DNA from: Alphaproteobacteria bacterium
GTDB taxonomy: Bacteria; Pseudomonadota; Alphaproteobacteria; Sphingomonadales; Kordiimonadaceae
Length of the DNA: 33,332 nucleotides
Assembly: GCA_021774695.1 (NCBI GenBank)
Contig: JAJFIU010000134.1
Coordinates: 1 to 33,332 of the forward strand
Direction: 5' to 3'
The notes under the pieces were generated by a model. That model made no database searches, had not been told where the DNA came from, and worked only from the letters and a program-made list of their open reading frames with translations. Of the stretch, positions 1 through 8,127 are shown piece by piece. Each line of letters opens with the position of its first letter. Within the stretch, counting starts at the first letter, position 1. The position numbers and the translations under genes are program-made.

Positions 1-460
1 CCCCGGCTGAAGCTTTAACCGCCTCAACAACACCGACAAGCAATTGATCGAACAAGCCCTTGAGCGTGTCTTGCCCCTGCTCCAGTTCAGTACCTTTCAG
101 CATCGACCATGCCAGCAGCCGCGCATTGCCCTCGTCGGACAAAACCTCGAACACCCTAAACAGCACGGTGTGGTCATCCGACAGCACTTTTTCACGCTGG
201 TCCATTACTGCAAGAATATCACCCAGCAGCTTTTCAACCATTCGTTCCACCAGCGCAGTACGCAGACCTTCGGCACTGCCAAAATGATGCAAAATGGTTG
301 AATGGGTAACCCCGGCGATGGCGGCAATCTCTTTAATCTGCAGGCCTTCCGGTCCCACATCAGCCAACCGAGTATGCGCCGCACCGAGTATCAGGGCGCG
401 CGCTTCAGCAACGCTGCGTCTAATACGTTTTGCGGGTGTAGATTTGGGGAGTGCTGTCAT
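1..460 (-). CDS. TetR/AcrR family transcriptional regulator (3' end outside window)
   Basis: The minus-strand frame opens at the ATG at 460-458 and is still open at base 1, so about 153 residues are visible and the C-terminus is missing. Residues about 18-65 form a typical TetR helix-turn-helix: AARTRLADVGPEGL-like first helix (here AAHTRLADVG), then IKEIAAIAGVTHSTILHHF. The rest is the start of the all-helical ligand-binding domain. It is divergent from the first coq4-like gene, with 111 bp between the starts, and the intergenic region holds a palindrome that is repeated before the second coq4-like gene. TetR proteins usually repress their own and adjacent genes and are released by a small ligand; which ligand cannot be read here. 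The missing end does not affect the family call. Confidence 0.85.
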   Translation of the reverse strand, partial: MTALPKSTPAKRIRRSVAEARALILGAAHTRLADVGPEGLQIKEIAAIAGVTHSTILHHFGSAEGLRTALVERMVEKLLGDILAVMDQREKVLSDDHTVLFRVFEVLSDEGNARLLAWSMLKGTELEQGQDTLKGLFDQLLVGVVEAVKASAG

Positions 461-477
461 TATTCTTATCAGGCCTA

Positions 478-507
478 TTGATATTTTAGTCACTGGTGCG
501 ATATGTT
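478..507 (+). promoter_or_regulatory. Putative promoter of the first coq4-like gene
   Basis: TTGATA at 478-483 and TATGTT at 502-507 are separated by 18 bp. The same arrangement (TTGACA, 18 bp, TATATG) precedes the second coq4-like gene, which is the main reason to believe it. The -10 match is weak on its own. Confidence 0.4.
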
Positions 508-527
508 TATTAACAGTTTTGTTGATA
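508..527. promoter_or_regulatory. Candidate TetR operator before first coq4-like gene
   Basis: Inverted repeat TATTAACA, 4-nt spacer GTTT, TGTTGATA (7 of 8 positions pair). It starts immediately after the putative -10 box, so a bound repressor would cover the start of transcription. It also lies between the divergent tetR and coq4-like starts. A matching palindrome is present at 1524-1543. Assignment to the adjacent TetR protein is inference. Confidence 0.5.
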
Positions 528-571
528 GTAAGAATACCCCGCCACATGGGGCGAGTGCAAGGACGATAACA

Positions 572-1321
572 ATGGCCACGCAAACCTTCAATCATCCACC
601 GCTGGAATTTCGCACAGCGTGGCGTGCATTGCAGGCACTTATCGCTGATCCTGAAGATACCGTGCAAGTGTTTCGTATCATGCGGGCGCTGACCGGAAAA
701 TCACTGTGGAAGCAATATGTGAAATTCCGCAAAACACCCATTGGCCAACAGATACTGCGCGAACGGCGCGAATTGCTTGCCACGCTTGCTGACCGCGCCG
801 CGCTGACAAAGCTGCCTGAAGGCACCTTGGGCAAAAGCTATATCGACTTTATGGAGCGCGAAGGCATCACCGCCGAAGGATTAGTGGAAGCTAGCGCAGA
901 AACGTACGACGAATTTACCGACAAAGACCTTGAGCGCTATGTTATGCGCACCCGCGAGATGCATGACCTTTGGCATGTAGTTACTGGATACGGGCGTGAT
1001 GGGCTGGGCGAAGTATGCGTAGTGGCCTTCTCATACGGCCAAACCAAAAGTCTGGGTTTTGCGGCGATTGCCTTGATGGGCGCGCACCATTTTCGCAAAC
1101 TGTTTCCGGGTAGTCGAATTTTCCGCGCTGCATGGAAGGCCTACCGCGCTGGCTGCAGAGCCAAATGGTTCCCCGGACTTGATTGGGAGCATTTGCTGAC
1201 CCAACCGCTGGACGATGTTCGCCGTGAGTTGAATATCACGGCCCCGGTCGAATATCTGGCACTGGAGGATGTTATTCGCGAAACACGCCCAGCACCTGTG
1301 ATTACTGTTCCTGCCGAATAG
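572..1321 (+). CDS. Coq4 family ubiquinone biosynthesis protein, copy 1
   Basis: A 249-residue Coq4-family protein. The family signature HDxxH-x11-E is complete: H131, D132, H135 and E147 within HDLWHVVTGYGRDGLGE, the zinc-binding motif of mitochondrial COQ4. COQ4 is needed for the ring C1 step of ubiquinone synthesis and for holding the Q-biosynthetic complex together; bacterial homologues are presumed to act in the same pathway at the membrane. I chose ATG 572 because AAGGA lies at about 559-563; an in-frame ATG at 503 would add 23 residues lying inside the operator region. A similar gene follows at 1568, separated by a terminator, so the two are separate transcription units. Function as a true quinone enzyme is inferred from family only. 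Confidence 0.88.
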   Translation: MATQTFNHPPLEFRTAWRALQALIADPEDTVQVFRIMRALTGKSLWKQYVKFRKTPIGQQILRERRELLATLADRAALTKLPEGTLGKSYIDFMEREGITAEGLVEASAETYDEFTDKDLERYVMRTREMHDLWHVVTGYGRDGLGEVCVVAFSYGQTKSLGFAAIALMGAHHFRKLFPGSRIFRAAWKAYRAGCRAKWFPGLDWEHLLTQPLDDVRRELNITAPVEYLALEDVIRETRPAPVITVPAE

Positions 1322-1368
1322 TCTGAGAAAAATCAGCCGACTTACAAGCTGATAAGTACCGAATCAAG

Positions 1369-1390
1369 GCCTCATTCGAGGCTTTTTTTT
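1369..1390 (+). terminator. Rho-independent terminator after first coq4-like gene
   Basis: Stem GCCTC (1369-1373), loop ATTC, stem GAGGC (1378-1382), followed by eight T residues at 1383-1390. It lies 48 bp downstream of the first coq4-like stop codon and separates the two paralogues. Confidence 0.85.
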
Positions 1391-1489
1391 GTTCGCACAG
1401 AAAACTTACATTCGGCTCCTTCTAACTCCGCTCACCTTTAGTCGTTGATCTATATAAATTAAAATAATTTTATTTTACTGATTCATTAT

Positions 1490-1509
1490 TATTGACATTT
1501 ATGTTTATA
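1490..1509. promoter_or_regulatory. Candidate upstream operator overlapping -35 of second coq4-like gene
   Basis: Imperfect palindrome TATTGACA, TTTA, TGTTTATA (6 of 8 pairs), overlapping the TTGACA -35 box. It resembles the palindrome 34 bp further on at 1524-1543. The first coq4-like promoter keeps only the left half (TATTGATA at 476-483). Confidence 0.4.
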
Positions 1510-1521
1510 AATCCATATATG
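1492..1521 (+). promoter_or_regulatory. Putative sigma70 promoter of second coq4-like gene
   Basis: Perfect -35 TTGACA at 1492-1497 and TATATG at 1516-1521 with 18-bp spacing, in an A+T-rich stretch. The inferred transcription start falls inside the palindrome at 1524-1543. Confidence 0.55.
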
Positions 1522-1523
1522 CT

Positions 1524-1543
1524 TATCAACATTTATGTTAACA
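1524..1543. promoter_or_regulatory. Candidate TetR operator before second coq4-like gene
   Basis: Inverted repeat TATCAACA, TTTA, TGTTAACA (6 of 8 pairs) starting 2 bp after the putative -10 box. Together with 508-527 it gives the consensus TATYAACA-N4-TGTTRAYA at the same position in both promoters, which suggests one regulator for both genes. Confidence 0.5.
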
Positions 1544-1567
1544 ATACCCGAGCTAAGGAATTTCAAC

Positions 1568-2377
1568 ATGACGAAGTCACCAACACAATCAGCGGCAAAC
1601 AAAGTAGCGGTTGTTGCGCCGTCTTATGTGGCTCCGAGGAAGGAGTTCCGCGCCGCGTGGCGTGCACTGCGCGCGTTAATGGCCAACCCTGAAGATACCA
1701 AACAGGTTTTTACCATCATGCGGGCGCTGACCGGTAATTCCATGTACAAACAATATCAGCGTTTCGCCAAAACCGACGTCGGCGCCAATATTCTGGCCAA
1801 TGATATTGACCTGTTGGACACTCTGGCTGACCGCGCTGCCCTGGCCAAACTGCCTGAGGGATCACTTGGGCGCGTATATCTGGACTTTATGACCCGTGAA
1901 GGCATCAGCGCTGAGGGTCTGGTTGAAGCCAGTGAGGATGTTTACGCCAGCATGAACCACCCAGAGCTAGAGCGCTTCTCCATGCGCAGCCGCGAAATGC
2001 ATGACCTGTGGCACGTGGTGTCCGGCTATGGCCGCGACGGGTTCGGCGAAATTTGTGTGGTGGCTTTCTCCTACGCCCAGACAAAAAGCCTAGGCTTCGC
2101 TGCCATTGCTGCCATGGGCGCTGTCAAATTCAGCCGCGAGTTCTCAGGAAACGGCGTGCTAAAAGCCGTTTGGCAAGCTTACCGTAACGGTCGCAAAACG
2201 GCATGGCTGCCGGGTCAGGATTGGGAACACCTGCTAACCCAGCCTTACGGCGACGTTCGGGCTGTGCTACAGATTGTTGCGCCAACTCATTACCGCGCAG
2301 CAGCAACAGTTAGCTCACAAACGCGGCCTGAAGCGGTTGATGCAAACAATCCCCAAGAAACAGCAATAGCGGCTTAA
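1568..2377 (+). CDS. Coq4 family ubiquinone biosynthesis protein, copy 2
   Basis: A 269-residue paralogue of the gene at 572, similar along almost its whole length and differing mostly at both ends: it has about 17 extra N-terminal residues and a longer C-terminal tail. The HDxxH-x11-E motif is intact (H145, D146, H149, E161). ATG 1568 is chosen because AAGGA lies at 1555-1559; an upstream in-frame ATG at 1535 would lie inside the operator palindrome. It has its own promoter with two candidate operators. The gene ends convergently with the glutathione transferase gene, the two stop codons overlapping by a few bases. Two Coq4 copies could serve different oxygen or growth conditions, but the sequence only shows that both keep the metal motif. 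Confidence 0.88.
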   Translation: MTKSPTQSAANKVAVVAPSYVAPRKEFRAAWRALRALMANPEDTKQVFTIMRALTGNSMYKQYQRFAKTDVGANILANDIDLLDTLADRAALAKLPEGSLGRVYLDFMTREGISAEGLVEASEDVYASMNHPELERFSMRSREMHDLWHVVSGYGRDGFGEICVVAFSYAQTKSLGFAAIAAMGAVKFSREFSGNGVLKAVWQAYRNGRKTAWLPGQDWEHLLTQPYGDVRAVLQIVAPTHYRAAATVSSQTRPEAVDANNPQETAIAA

Positions 2378-2976
2378 TCAGCGGCATCCTCGCGGGCCAT
2401 GGTGCGCTGGTATGCGGGCCGGGCCAGGCATCTTTCAATATAGGTCTCAATAACCGGGCTTTCCGGTAAAATATTGAACATCTTCAGGAAATTAGCTGAA
2501 GAGCCTACCACTACATCAGCGGCGGTAAACTGTTCTCCCATAAGCCAAGGTCCCTGTTTCAGGCCACCTTCCAGCGTTTTGATCATGCTGTCAAAGTCAC
2601 CCCAGCCGTGCGCGAACTTGTTGGTTTCCCATCCGCCGAACTTCTCTGCCATTGCGGGCTCAAGCACAGCAGGCGTGAACATCATCCAATAAAGAAAACG
2701 CCCCCTACCCAGCGCATCAACAGCGGGAGCTAACCCAGCGTCAGCGTAGCGGTCAGCCAGATACAGGCAAATGGCGGCGGAATCTGAAACTAGAACATCT
2801 CCGTCCATCAATGCAGGCACCTTGCCCATCGGGCTGGCAACACGAAACATCGGATTATTCTTCGATGCATCACCGCGAATATCGATTTGCTGTACTTCAA
2901 ACGGCTGCCCTAGCTCCTCTAGCATCCATAGTGCGCGTGCGGCCCGTGTGCGCGGACACCAAAATAATGTAATCAC
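2374..2976 (-). CDS. Glutathione S-transferase family protein
   Basis: About 200 residues with the two-domain cytosolic GST layout: N-terminal thioredoxin fold (LFWCPRTRAARALWMLEELG, then GKVPAL with the cis-proline and SDSAAI for the glutathione gamma-glutamyl group), and an all-helical C-terminal domain with GEQFTAADVVVG. GSTs conjugate or reduce substrates with glutathione in the cytosol. An ATG at 3006 would give 210 residues, but a GTG at 2976 is preceded by AAGGGGAAGG and gives the usual N-terminus (M)ITLFWCPR, so I prefer it. A Cys at position 7 stands near the usual catalytic Ser/Cys. It is transcribed toward, and overlaps by a few bases, the second coq4-like gene. The substrate is unknown. 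Confidence 0.88.
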   Translation of the reverse strand: MITLFWCPRTRAARALWMLEELGQPFEVQQIDIRGDASKNNPMFRVASPMGKVPALMDGDVLVSDSAAICLYLADRYADAGLAPAVDALGRGRFLYWMMFTPAVLEPAMAEKFGGWETNKFAHGWGDFDSMIKTLEGGLKQGPWLMGEQFTAADVVVGSSANFLKMFNILPESPVIETYIERCLARPAYQRTMAREDAAD

Positions 2977-3078
2977 GACCTTCCCCTTTATTCTGTAAAG
3001 CTTCATGCCAACCTATCAGGCACTGTGTGGCTTCTCAAGCCGATCAGCCTAATTTGAAATTACGCTCGAGGAAAAAGC

Positions 3079-3102
3079 TTTTCAGCCGCTGAAGGTTTTT
3101 TT
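3079..3102 (+). terminator. Weak plus-strand terminator-like hairpin
   Basis: TTCAG (3081-3085), CCG, CTGAA (3089-3093), extended by two G-T wobbles and followed by seven T residues. No plus-strand gene ends nearby, so it may limit antisense read-through from the coq4-like gene across the GST gene. It could also be chance. Confidence 0.3.
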
Positions 3103-3146
3103 ATAAACACTCCGATTTACCGTTTCTGTATTGGCAAAGGAAAATG

Positions 3147-4073
3147 ATGACTAATCAATTGGTTTTACCAACGGAACACACCTTGACCGGAACGTCGGTG
3201 ACATTCGGCTCCATCGCATACGGTTGTTGGCGTTTTGCTGGTACGAGTGTCAATGAAGCGACGGCAAAAATAGAAACTGCGCTCCAGTCCGGTTTCACTC
3301 TGATCGATACCGCCGATGTATACGGCACCACCTGGCCTGACGGCTTCGGCGAGGCTGAGGCACTGCTGGGCGAAGTTATTGCCGCCCAAAAAAGTCTGCG
3401 CGGTGAAATGATTCTGGCGACCAAAGGCGGTATCGTGCCGGGCCTGCCTTACAATTCAACAAGGGACTATTTGATCAGCGCCTGCGAAGCCTCATTATCG
3501 CGCCTGAAAACAGATGTTATCGACTTGTATCAGATCCACCGACCGGATCTTCTGACGCCGTTTGAAGAAGTGGCCTCTGCCTTGAACGACCTGTTAGCGG
3601 CCGGAAAAATCCGGGCTGCCGGAGTCTCCAATTTCACACCTGCACAAACCAGCGCGCTGCAAAAGTTCATGAACCGACCGCTCGTGTCCCACCAGCCGGA
3701 GTTTTCCTGTTTGCAAACAGAGCCAATCACGGACGGTGTGCTGGACCAAGCGCAGGAAAGCAAAATGGTGGCCTTTGCCTGGTCACCGCTTGCGGGTGGT
3801 CAATTGATAACCGGAATCGTAGAAAGTGCCGGAGCCGCTGACAAAATTGCCCGGCTAATCCCGGTATTGGACCGTATCGCCCATGAAAACAGCTGTGACC
3901 GGGCGGCAGTTGCTTTAGCGTTTTTGCTGGCACATCCGGCGCGGGTTGTTCCGATTGTCGGCACGCAAAATCTGGAACGGATTAAAGCCAGCGCCAGCGC
4001 TTTGGCGGTAAAAATGACCCGGCGCGACTGGTATGACATTCTTGAGGCCAGCAACGGTGCGCCGATGCCGTAG
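3147..4073 (+). CDS. Aldo/keto reductase, YdhF-like
   Basis: A 308-residue NADPH-dependent oxidoreductase of the aldo/keto reductase superfamily. The catalytic tetrad is complete: D54 and Y59 in IDTADVYG, K93 in LATKGG, H131 in YQIHRPD. The VSNFTPAQ segment, WSPLAGGQL and the C-terminal PIVGTQNLERIKAS plus MTRRDWYDIL follow the YdhF type. ATG 3147 is preferred over ATG 3144 because AAAGG at 3136-3140 is then 6 nt away rather than 3. It is a lone gene between the GST and trxB genes. Substrate not predictable. Confidence 0.9.
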   Translation: MTNQLVLPTEHTLTGTSVTFGSIAYGCWRFAGTSVNEATAKIETALQSGFTLIDTADVYGTTWPDGFGEAEALLGEVIAAQKSLRGEMILATKGGIVPGLPYNSTRDYLISACEASLSRLKTDVIDLYQIHRPDLLTPFEEVASALNDLLAAGKIRAAGVSNFTPAQTSALQKFMNRPLVSHQPEFSCLQTEPITDGVLDQAQESKMVAFAWSPLAGGQLITGIVESAGAADKIARLIPVLDRIAHENSCDRAAVALAFLLAHPARVVPIVGTQNLERIKASASALAVKMTRRDWYDILEASNGAPMP

Positions 4074-4254
4074 CGCCCGACCGCAACAAATCGTCACATC
4101 CGATCATACTTATCGGTGCAATCCATCGCGAAAACCCTGACATTCTATTGGCTTTTTTACGACGAACCATTATGTAAAGGGCCGAGTTTAGAAATCCCGG
4201 TGTTGTGCGTGCATTTTTTACGGCCAAGCGTGGCACCAATGAAGGAAAATGGTC

Positions 4255-5217
4255 ATGAGTGAAACCAAACACAGAAAAATGCTGATCATCGGTTCAGGCC
4301 CGGCGGGATACACTGCCGCCATCTATGCTGCCCGCGCCAATATTCAGCCCATGATCGTAACCGGCATGCAGGCTGGTGGACAGTTAACCATCACAACTGA
4401 TGTAGAGAACTACCCCGGGTTCGCTGATGCCGTGCAGGGCCCAGACCTGATGGAAGCCATGCGCCAGCAAGCTGAAAATGTTGGCACCGAAATCATCTAT
4501 GACCTGATCAACGAAGTTGACTTGAAGGCTGTTCCAAAACGCGCTGTCGGTGATAGCGGCACGATTTATACAGCTGATACCATTGTGGTGGCCACGGGCG
4601 CTCAGGCGCGCTGGCTTGGCCTGCCGTCAGAGGAAAAATTCAACGGCTACGGCGTTTCTGCCTGTGCAACCTGCGACGGGTTCTTTTACCGCGGCAAGGA
4701 AGTGATCGTGGTCGGCGGCGGTAATACTGCGGTTGAAGAAGCGCTTTATCTTTCAAATATTTGCTCAAAAGTAACGCTGGTTCACAGGCGCGACGAACTT
4801 CGTTCGGAAAAAATTCTGCAAGACAGGCTTTTTGCTGCCGCAAATATAGAGGTTTTGTGGAACCATGTTCTGGAAGAAGTTGTCGGCACTGAAGAACCGC
4901 TGGGTGTAACTGGTGTACGCCTGAAAAGCACATTGACCGACGCGATCACCGCGCTTGATGTGCACGGAGTGTTCATCGCCATTGGCCACACGCCTTCGAC
5001 ACAGATATTCAAAGACCAACTGCCGATGGACGATGAAGGCTATATCATCAAGGAAGCCGACAGCACCGCAACAAATATTCCAGGCGTTTATGCTGCCGGC
5101 GATGTGACCGACAAAATATACCGGCAGGCAGTAACCGCCGCTGGTATGGGTTGCATGGCGGCGCTGGAAGCAGAGAAATATATCGCGGGCATGGAACACG
5201 CGAAAGCGGCTGAGTAG
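4255..5217 (+). CDS. trxB: Thioredoxin-disulfide reductase
   Basis: A 320-residue low-molecular-weight thioredoxin reductase: FAD-binding GSGPAG at about 13-18, the redox-active CATC at 137-140 (bacterial TrxB signature ACATCDG), NADPH-binding GGGNTA at about 154-159, and a C-terminal FAD motif YAAGDVTDK. It transfers electrons from NADPH to thioredoxin in the cytosol. GAAGGA at 4241-4246 is 8 nt from ATG 4255 but only 2 nt from the alternative ATG 4249, so 4255 is chosen. A LysR gene follows downstream after a small divergent regulator; a role of that LysR in redox control is possible but not shown. Confidence 0.96.
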   Translation: MSETKHRKMLIIGSGPAGYTAAIYAARANIQPMIVTGMQAGGQLTITTDVENYPGFADAVQGPDLMEAMRQQAENVGTEIIYDLINEVDLKAVPKRAVGDSGTIYTADTIVVATGAQARWLGLPSEEKFNGYGVSACATCDGFFYRGKEVIVVGGGNTAVEEALYLSNICSKVTLVHRRDELRSEKILQDRLFAAANIEVLWNHVLEEVVGTEEPLGVTGVRLKSTLTDAITALDVHGVFIAIGHTPSTQIFKDQLPMDDEGYIIKEADSTATNIPGVYAAGDVTDKIYRQAVTAAGMGCMAALEAEKYIAGMEHAKAAE

Positions 5218-5265
5218 ACAGCGGCGACGCGCCAACGAAAACAACAGCGGAAAGGCCTGCCCTAT

Positions 5266-5562
5266 TTAGGTGGCAAAAAGTTGATCGATAGCTTGTTTGG
5301 CTTCTTCGCCGCGACCGGTAAGCAAAACCTTGCTACTACCGTCTTGTGCTGGCTGCAACACCACCAGCCCGGCATCCCGCAGCGGTGCAACATGTTTGAA
5401 AACAAGAGCGTCGGACAGGCCCATTGAAGCCGAAATATCCTCAAGAGTAGGAATTCCCGAATCCGCGACAACAATGAAAATTGTAATGGCCTCAGCAGTT
5501 AGCTCTGGATAATTCTGCCTAACAACGCCTGCCGCCTGTTGAAGTATTTCTTGGTCGCTCAT
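5266..5562 (-). CDS. Small MarR-like winged-helix regulator
   Basis: A 98-residue protein with a winged-helix layout: EAITIFIVVADSGIPTLEDISASMGLSDALVFKHVAPLRDAGLVVLQ is helix-turn-helix, followed by a wing (DGSSKVLLTGRGEEA) and a short C-terminal helix. This is the core of MarR/ArsR-type regulators without the dimerisation extensions, so it is short for MarR (usually about 140). The start ATG 5562 has AAGGTGGG just upstream. It is divergent from the LysR gene and convergent with trxB. Whether it regulates either neighbour is not shown. Confidence 0.7.
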   Translation of the reverse strand: MSDQEILQQAAGVVRQNYPELTAEAITIFIVVADSGIPTLEDISASMGLSDALVFKHVAPLRDAGLVVLQPAQDGSSKVLLTGRGEEAKQAIDQLFAT

Positions 5563-5713
5563 TAACCCACCTTATGACCCATCCTCACCGTTGAATTCAA
5601 GGCTACGATTGATTAGTAAATATAACGTTGCGGTTTCAGGCTTTATAATCAGGCGTTGAGCCTTGCAGCCACCCGCTTCAAGTGGGATAGTGCCGCAACT
5701 TTGGAGGACATAA

Positions 5714-6607
5714 ATGGACTGGGACAGGCTTCGCATATTCCATACGGTTGCTGCCAGTGGCAGCTTTACTGCCGCCGGCGTGCAGCTGAATTGCAGTCAG
5801 TCTGCCGTTAGCCGCCAAATTCGTGCGCTGGAAGAAAGCCTGAATGTGTCACTGTTCACCCGGCATGCCCGCGGTCTGGTGATGACACAAGAAGGCCAAG
5901 AGTTATACGCCACAGCCCGCGACGTAGTGCACCGCATTGACGATACCGAGCGCAAGCTGATGGAATCGCGCGAACGCCCCTCTGGCTTGCTTAGGGTCAC
6001 CACCATGGTGACATTCGGCGCGGTGTGGTTAACCCCGCACCTGGAACAATTCATTCTGGAATATCCAGAAATTGACCTGAAAATCATCCTCCATGATACA
6101 GATTTGGACTTGTCCGCCGGCGAAGCAGACGTTGCGATCCGGTTGCACGAACCGCAGCAGGCCGACTTGATTCAGCGTCCGCTGGCCACGTTCCACAACC
6201 ACATTTATGCCAGCCCGGAATATCTGGACCGCAAGGGCACACCGGTGACTACCGCAGACCTGGACGCGCACGATTTGATTACCTTTGGTGCCAGTTCCTC
6301 ACCAGTTATCAAAAATCTGAACTGGCTTTTGGCAGTCGGCAAGGAAAGCCACAAGCGCAAACCGCGCCTGGAAGTGAACAACCTGTACGGTGTCCTGCAT
6401 GCGGTTGAAGCCGGGATTGGTATTGCTGTGCTGCCCGATTATCTGGTCCATAACCGACAAAAACTGGTACGGGTATTGCCGGATGTGGACGGCATTCCGT
6501 TCAATAGCTATTACTGTTACCCGCCTGAACTTCGTGGTTCCCGGCGTGTTGCCCTGTTCCGGGATTTCATGGTTCGGCAAATTCGCGCCGAGAGCAACAT
6601 TCTCTAG
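5714..6607 (+). CDS. LysR family transcriptional regulator
   Basis: A 297-residue LysR-type regulator. Residues 1-60 are the winged HTH (LRIFHTVAASGSFTAAGVQL then SQSAVSRQIRALE); residues about 90-290 are the two-subdomain periplasmic-binding-protein-like effector domain. GGAGGACATAA precedes ATG 5714. A TATAAT at 5643-5648 lies in the 151-bp divergent intergenic region shared with the small winged-helix gene. LysR proteins usually control a divergent or adjacent gene; the closest candidates are the small regulator, trxB and the DoxX gene. Confidence 0.93.
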   Translation: MDWDRLRIFHTVAASGSFTAAGVQLNCSQSAVSRQIRALEESLNVSLFTRHARGLVMTQEGQELYATARDVVHRIDDTERKLMESRERPSGLLRVTTMVTFGAVWLTPHLEQFILEYPEIDLKIILHDTDLDLSAGEADVAIRLHEPQQADLIQRPLATFHNHIYASPEYLDRKGTPVTTADLDAHDLITFGASSSPVIKNLNWLLAVGKESHKRKPRLEVNNLYGVLHAVEAGIGIAVLPDYLVHNRQKLVRVLPDVDGIPFNSYYCYPPELRGSRRVALFRDFMVRQIRAESNIL

Positions 6608-6636
6608 CAGCACAGCAAACTACATCGTTAGCTTGA

Positions 6637-7176
6637 TCACCAAAACCAGCTTCTGCTGGGCCATTTTTTTGCCAGATATTGATCAACCCCGAGCGATCTG
6701 CCCGATCGCGCCAACCCGAGAGTGAGTAGGGCAATACTGAGAGTAGTGTCAAAATGTGGCAGCCAAATTGCTCTGCCCGACATTAAAGCAAAATTGATGG
6801 CCATAAAGGCACCCAGAAATCCGGCCAGCCGCGTCGTGACACCAAAAATCAAGGCAACCGCCAGCAGTGTTTCCCCCCATGCAACCAACAGAGTGAATAC
6901 CGTCGGCATTTGCAGCACAACATGCTCCAGGAATGCTGCATACCAGCCTGGCACCTGGGCGAACGAGTCGGCCGGTTTATTCAGCGCTCCATTGACCGTT
7001 CGAACCAAACTTTCCTGCCACTCCAGGCCCCAATCCCCCCTGAATATCTTGTTGGTACCGGTGGTATAATAAAAAGCGCCCAAATAGAGCCGAAGAAAAA
7101 TCAAGCTCAAACGAGCGGTGTTTTCTTGCCGCGCATCCGCCCAGAAAGTGTTCAGAATCGATAGGTATTTTTGCAT
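6637..7176 (-). CDS. DoxX-like integral membrane protein
   Basis: A 179-residue membrane protein with four hydrophobic segments (about 23-40, 94-115, 118-135, 145-158) and the DoxX-type ARLSLIFLRLYLGAFYYTTGTNKI start and ALIFGVTTRLAGFLGAF core. DoxX relatives are found in quinol- or thiosulfate-linked redox complexes, but many are of unknown role. GAGGTAA precedes ATG 7176. It is convergent with the LysR gene (29 bp apart) and lies downstream of the LytTR gene in the same direction. Confidence 0.75.
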   Translation of the reverse strand: MQKYLSILNTFWADARQENTARLSLIFLRLYLGAFYYTTGTNKIFRGDWGLEWQESLVRTVNGALNKPADSFAQVPGWYAAFLEHVVLQMPTVFTLLVAWGETLLAVALIFGVTTRLAGFLGAFMAINFALMSGRAIWLPHFDTTLSIALLTLGLARSGRSLGVDQYLAKKWPSRSWFW

Positions 7177-7295
7177 GGTTTACCTCACTGATTAAACAGA
7201 GAGGCAAAATGACAATTTTCACTTTCACAAGCGAGCATTTGCCGGTCAACCGGAGGCCTGATGCCGCCAAGCGGGACACCGTCTTGCCGAGCCGG

Positions 7296-8087
7296 TTAAA
7301 CCGTTCGTGGTTCCAGCCTGTCCTCAAACTCGGCTTTAAATCGGCGCGAGCCCTTAAACTGCTGGCCCTCCAACATTGTCAGGACAAAATCGCCTTTGGG
7401 CAGTGGGGCAATTTCACGCACGTGTGCCAAATTAACGATGGTGGATTTATGCACCCGAGTAAAGCTGTTCGGGCCTAGCTTTTGTTCCAGTGATTTGAGC
7501 GTATCCCGGCGCAGATATTCATGGTCGTTGGTAATCACTGCCACATACTCGTCCGCGGACTGGATCGCGATGATATCAGCGAGCGGCACCAGCGAAAGTG
7601 TACGCCTGCGCTCAGCTTTCAAGTGCCTCGGTGCGTCTTCCCGCCGCTTGTCAGTGGGACCTGATACCAGATAATAGGCGTGGCCAAAATACCGACCCCA
7701 ATAGAGAAACAAACCGCACCAAACCAGAAAGAGAAGCACCAGCCGGAGCGTGCCCTGGAAATAGTAAACCCACTGGAATGACGCATAGTCGAATTCCAGA
7801 TATATGAATGCAACGAGCCGCGATATGGGTGTAACGACAAGGGCCGCAAGCAATATCCCCAGCAGCGCAGTCAAAACGGAAAATCGGGTGCGCGTGGAAT
7901 AGGCCAGCATGGCGGGGAAGACAAAACAGATCAGAAATCCAAGGGTTGCGGCTGAAACCGCGGGCGGCAGCGCAAACCGTCGCGGCATCTCCATCGACTG
8001 AGCGAAAAACAGCACCACAGCCGCCGTTAACCAGAAAGCAAGCTGAAATAGGGTCAAGCGAATGCGTGGATTTTGAAGCTTACTCAT
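7296..8087 (-). CDS. Membrane-anchored LytTR DNA-binding regulator
   Basis: A 263-residue protein with about four transmembrane helices in residues 10-150 and a C-terminal LytTR domain (about 165-260): LVPLADIIAIQSADEYVAV, then TLKSLEQKLGPNSFTRVHKSTIVNLAHV, then the terminal strand region. There is no receiver domain, so this is the one-component, membrane-tethered class rather than a two-component response regulator. It would sense a membrane or extracellular signal and bind DNA directly. The adjacent DoxX gene, same strand and 119 bp downstream, is a plausible target or partner. The start has no strong Shine-Dalgarno sequence. Confidence 0.85.
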   Translation of the reverse strand: MSKLQNPRIRLTLFQLAFWLTAAVVLFFAQSMEMPRRFALPPAVSAATLGFLICFVFPAMLAYSTRTRFSVLTALLGILLAALVVTPISRLVAFIYLEFDYASFQWVYYFQGTLRLVLLFLVWCGLFLYWGRYFGHAYYLVSGPTDKRREDAPRHLKAERRRTLSLVPLADIIAIQSADEYVAVITNDHEYLRRDTLKSLEQKLGPNSFTRVHKSTIVNLAHVREIAPLPKGDFVLTMLEGQQFKGSRRFKAEFEDRLEPRTV

Positions 8088-8127
8088 GTCTTAGAGTGCT
8101 CATATCAACTGTGATGTCCAGCCTTTA

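Noticed and set aside
2374..3006. ATG 3006 as the glutathione transferase start
   Set aside because: GTG 2976 has a clear ribosome site and gives the family N-terminus; the longer start adds ten basic residues encoded by that ribosome site.
7209..7478. Plus-strand frame with a good GAGAGG ribosome site
   Set aside because: It runs antisense through the LytTR gene and its translation looks like a shadow; the ribosome site is coincidental.
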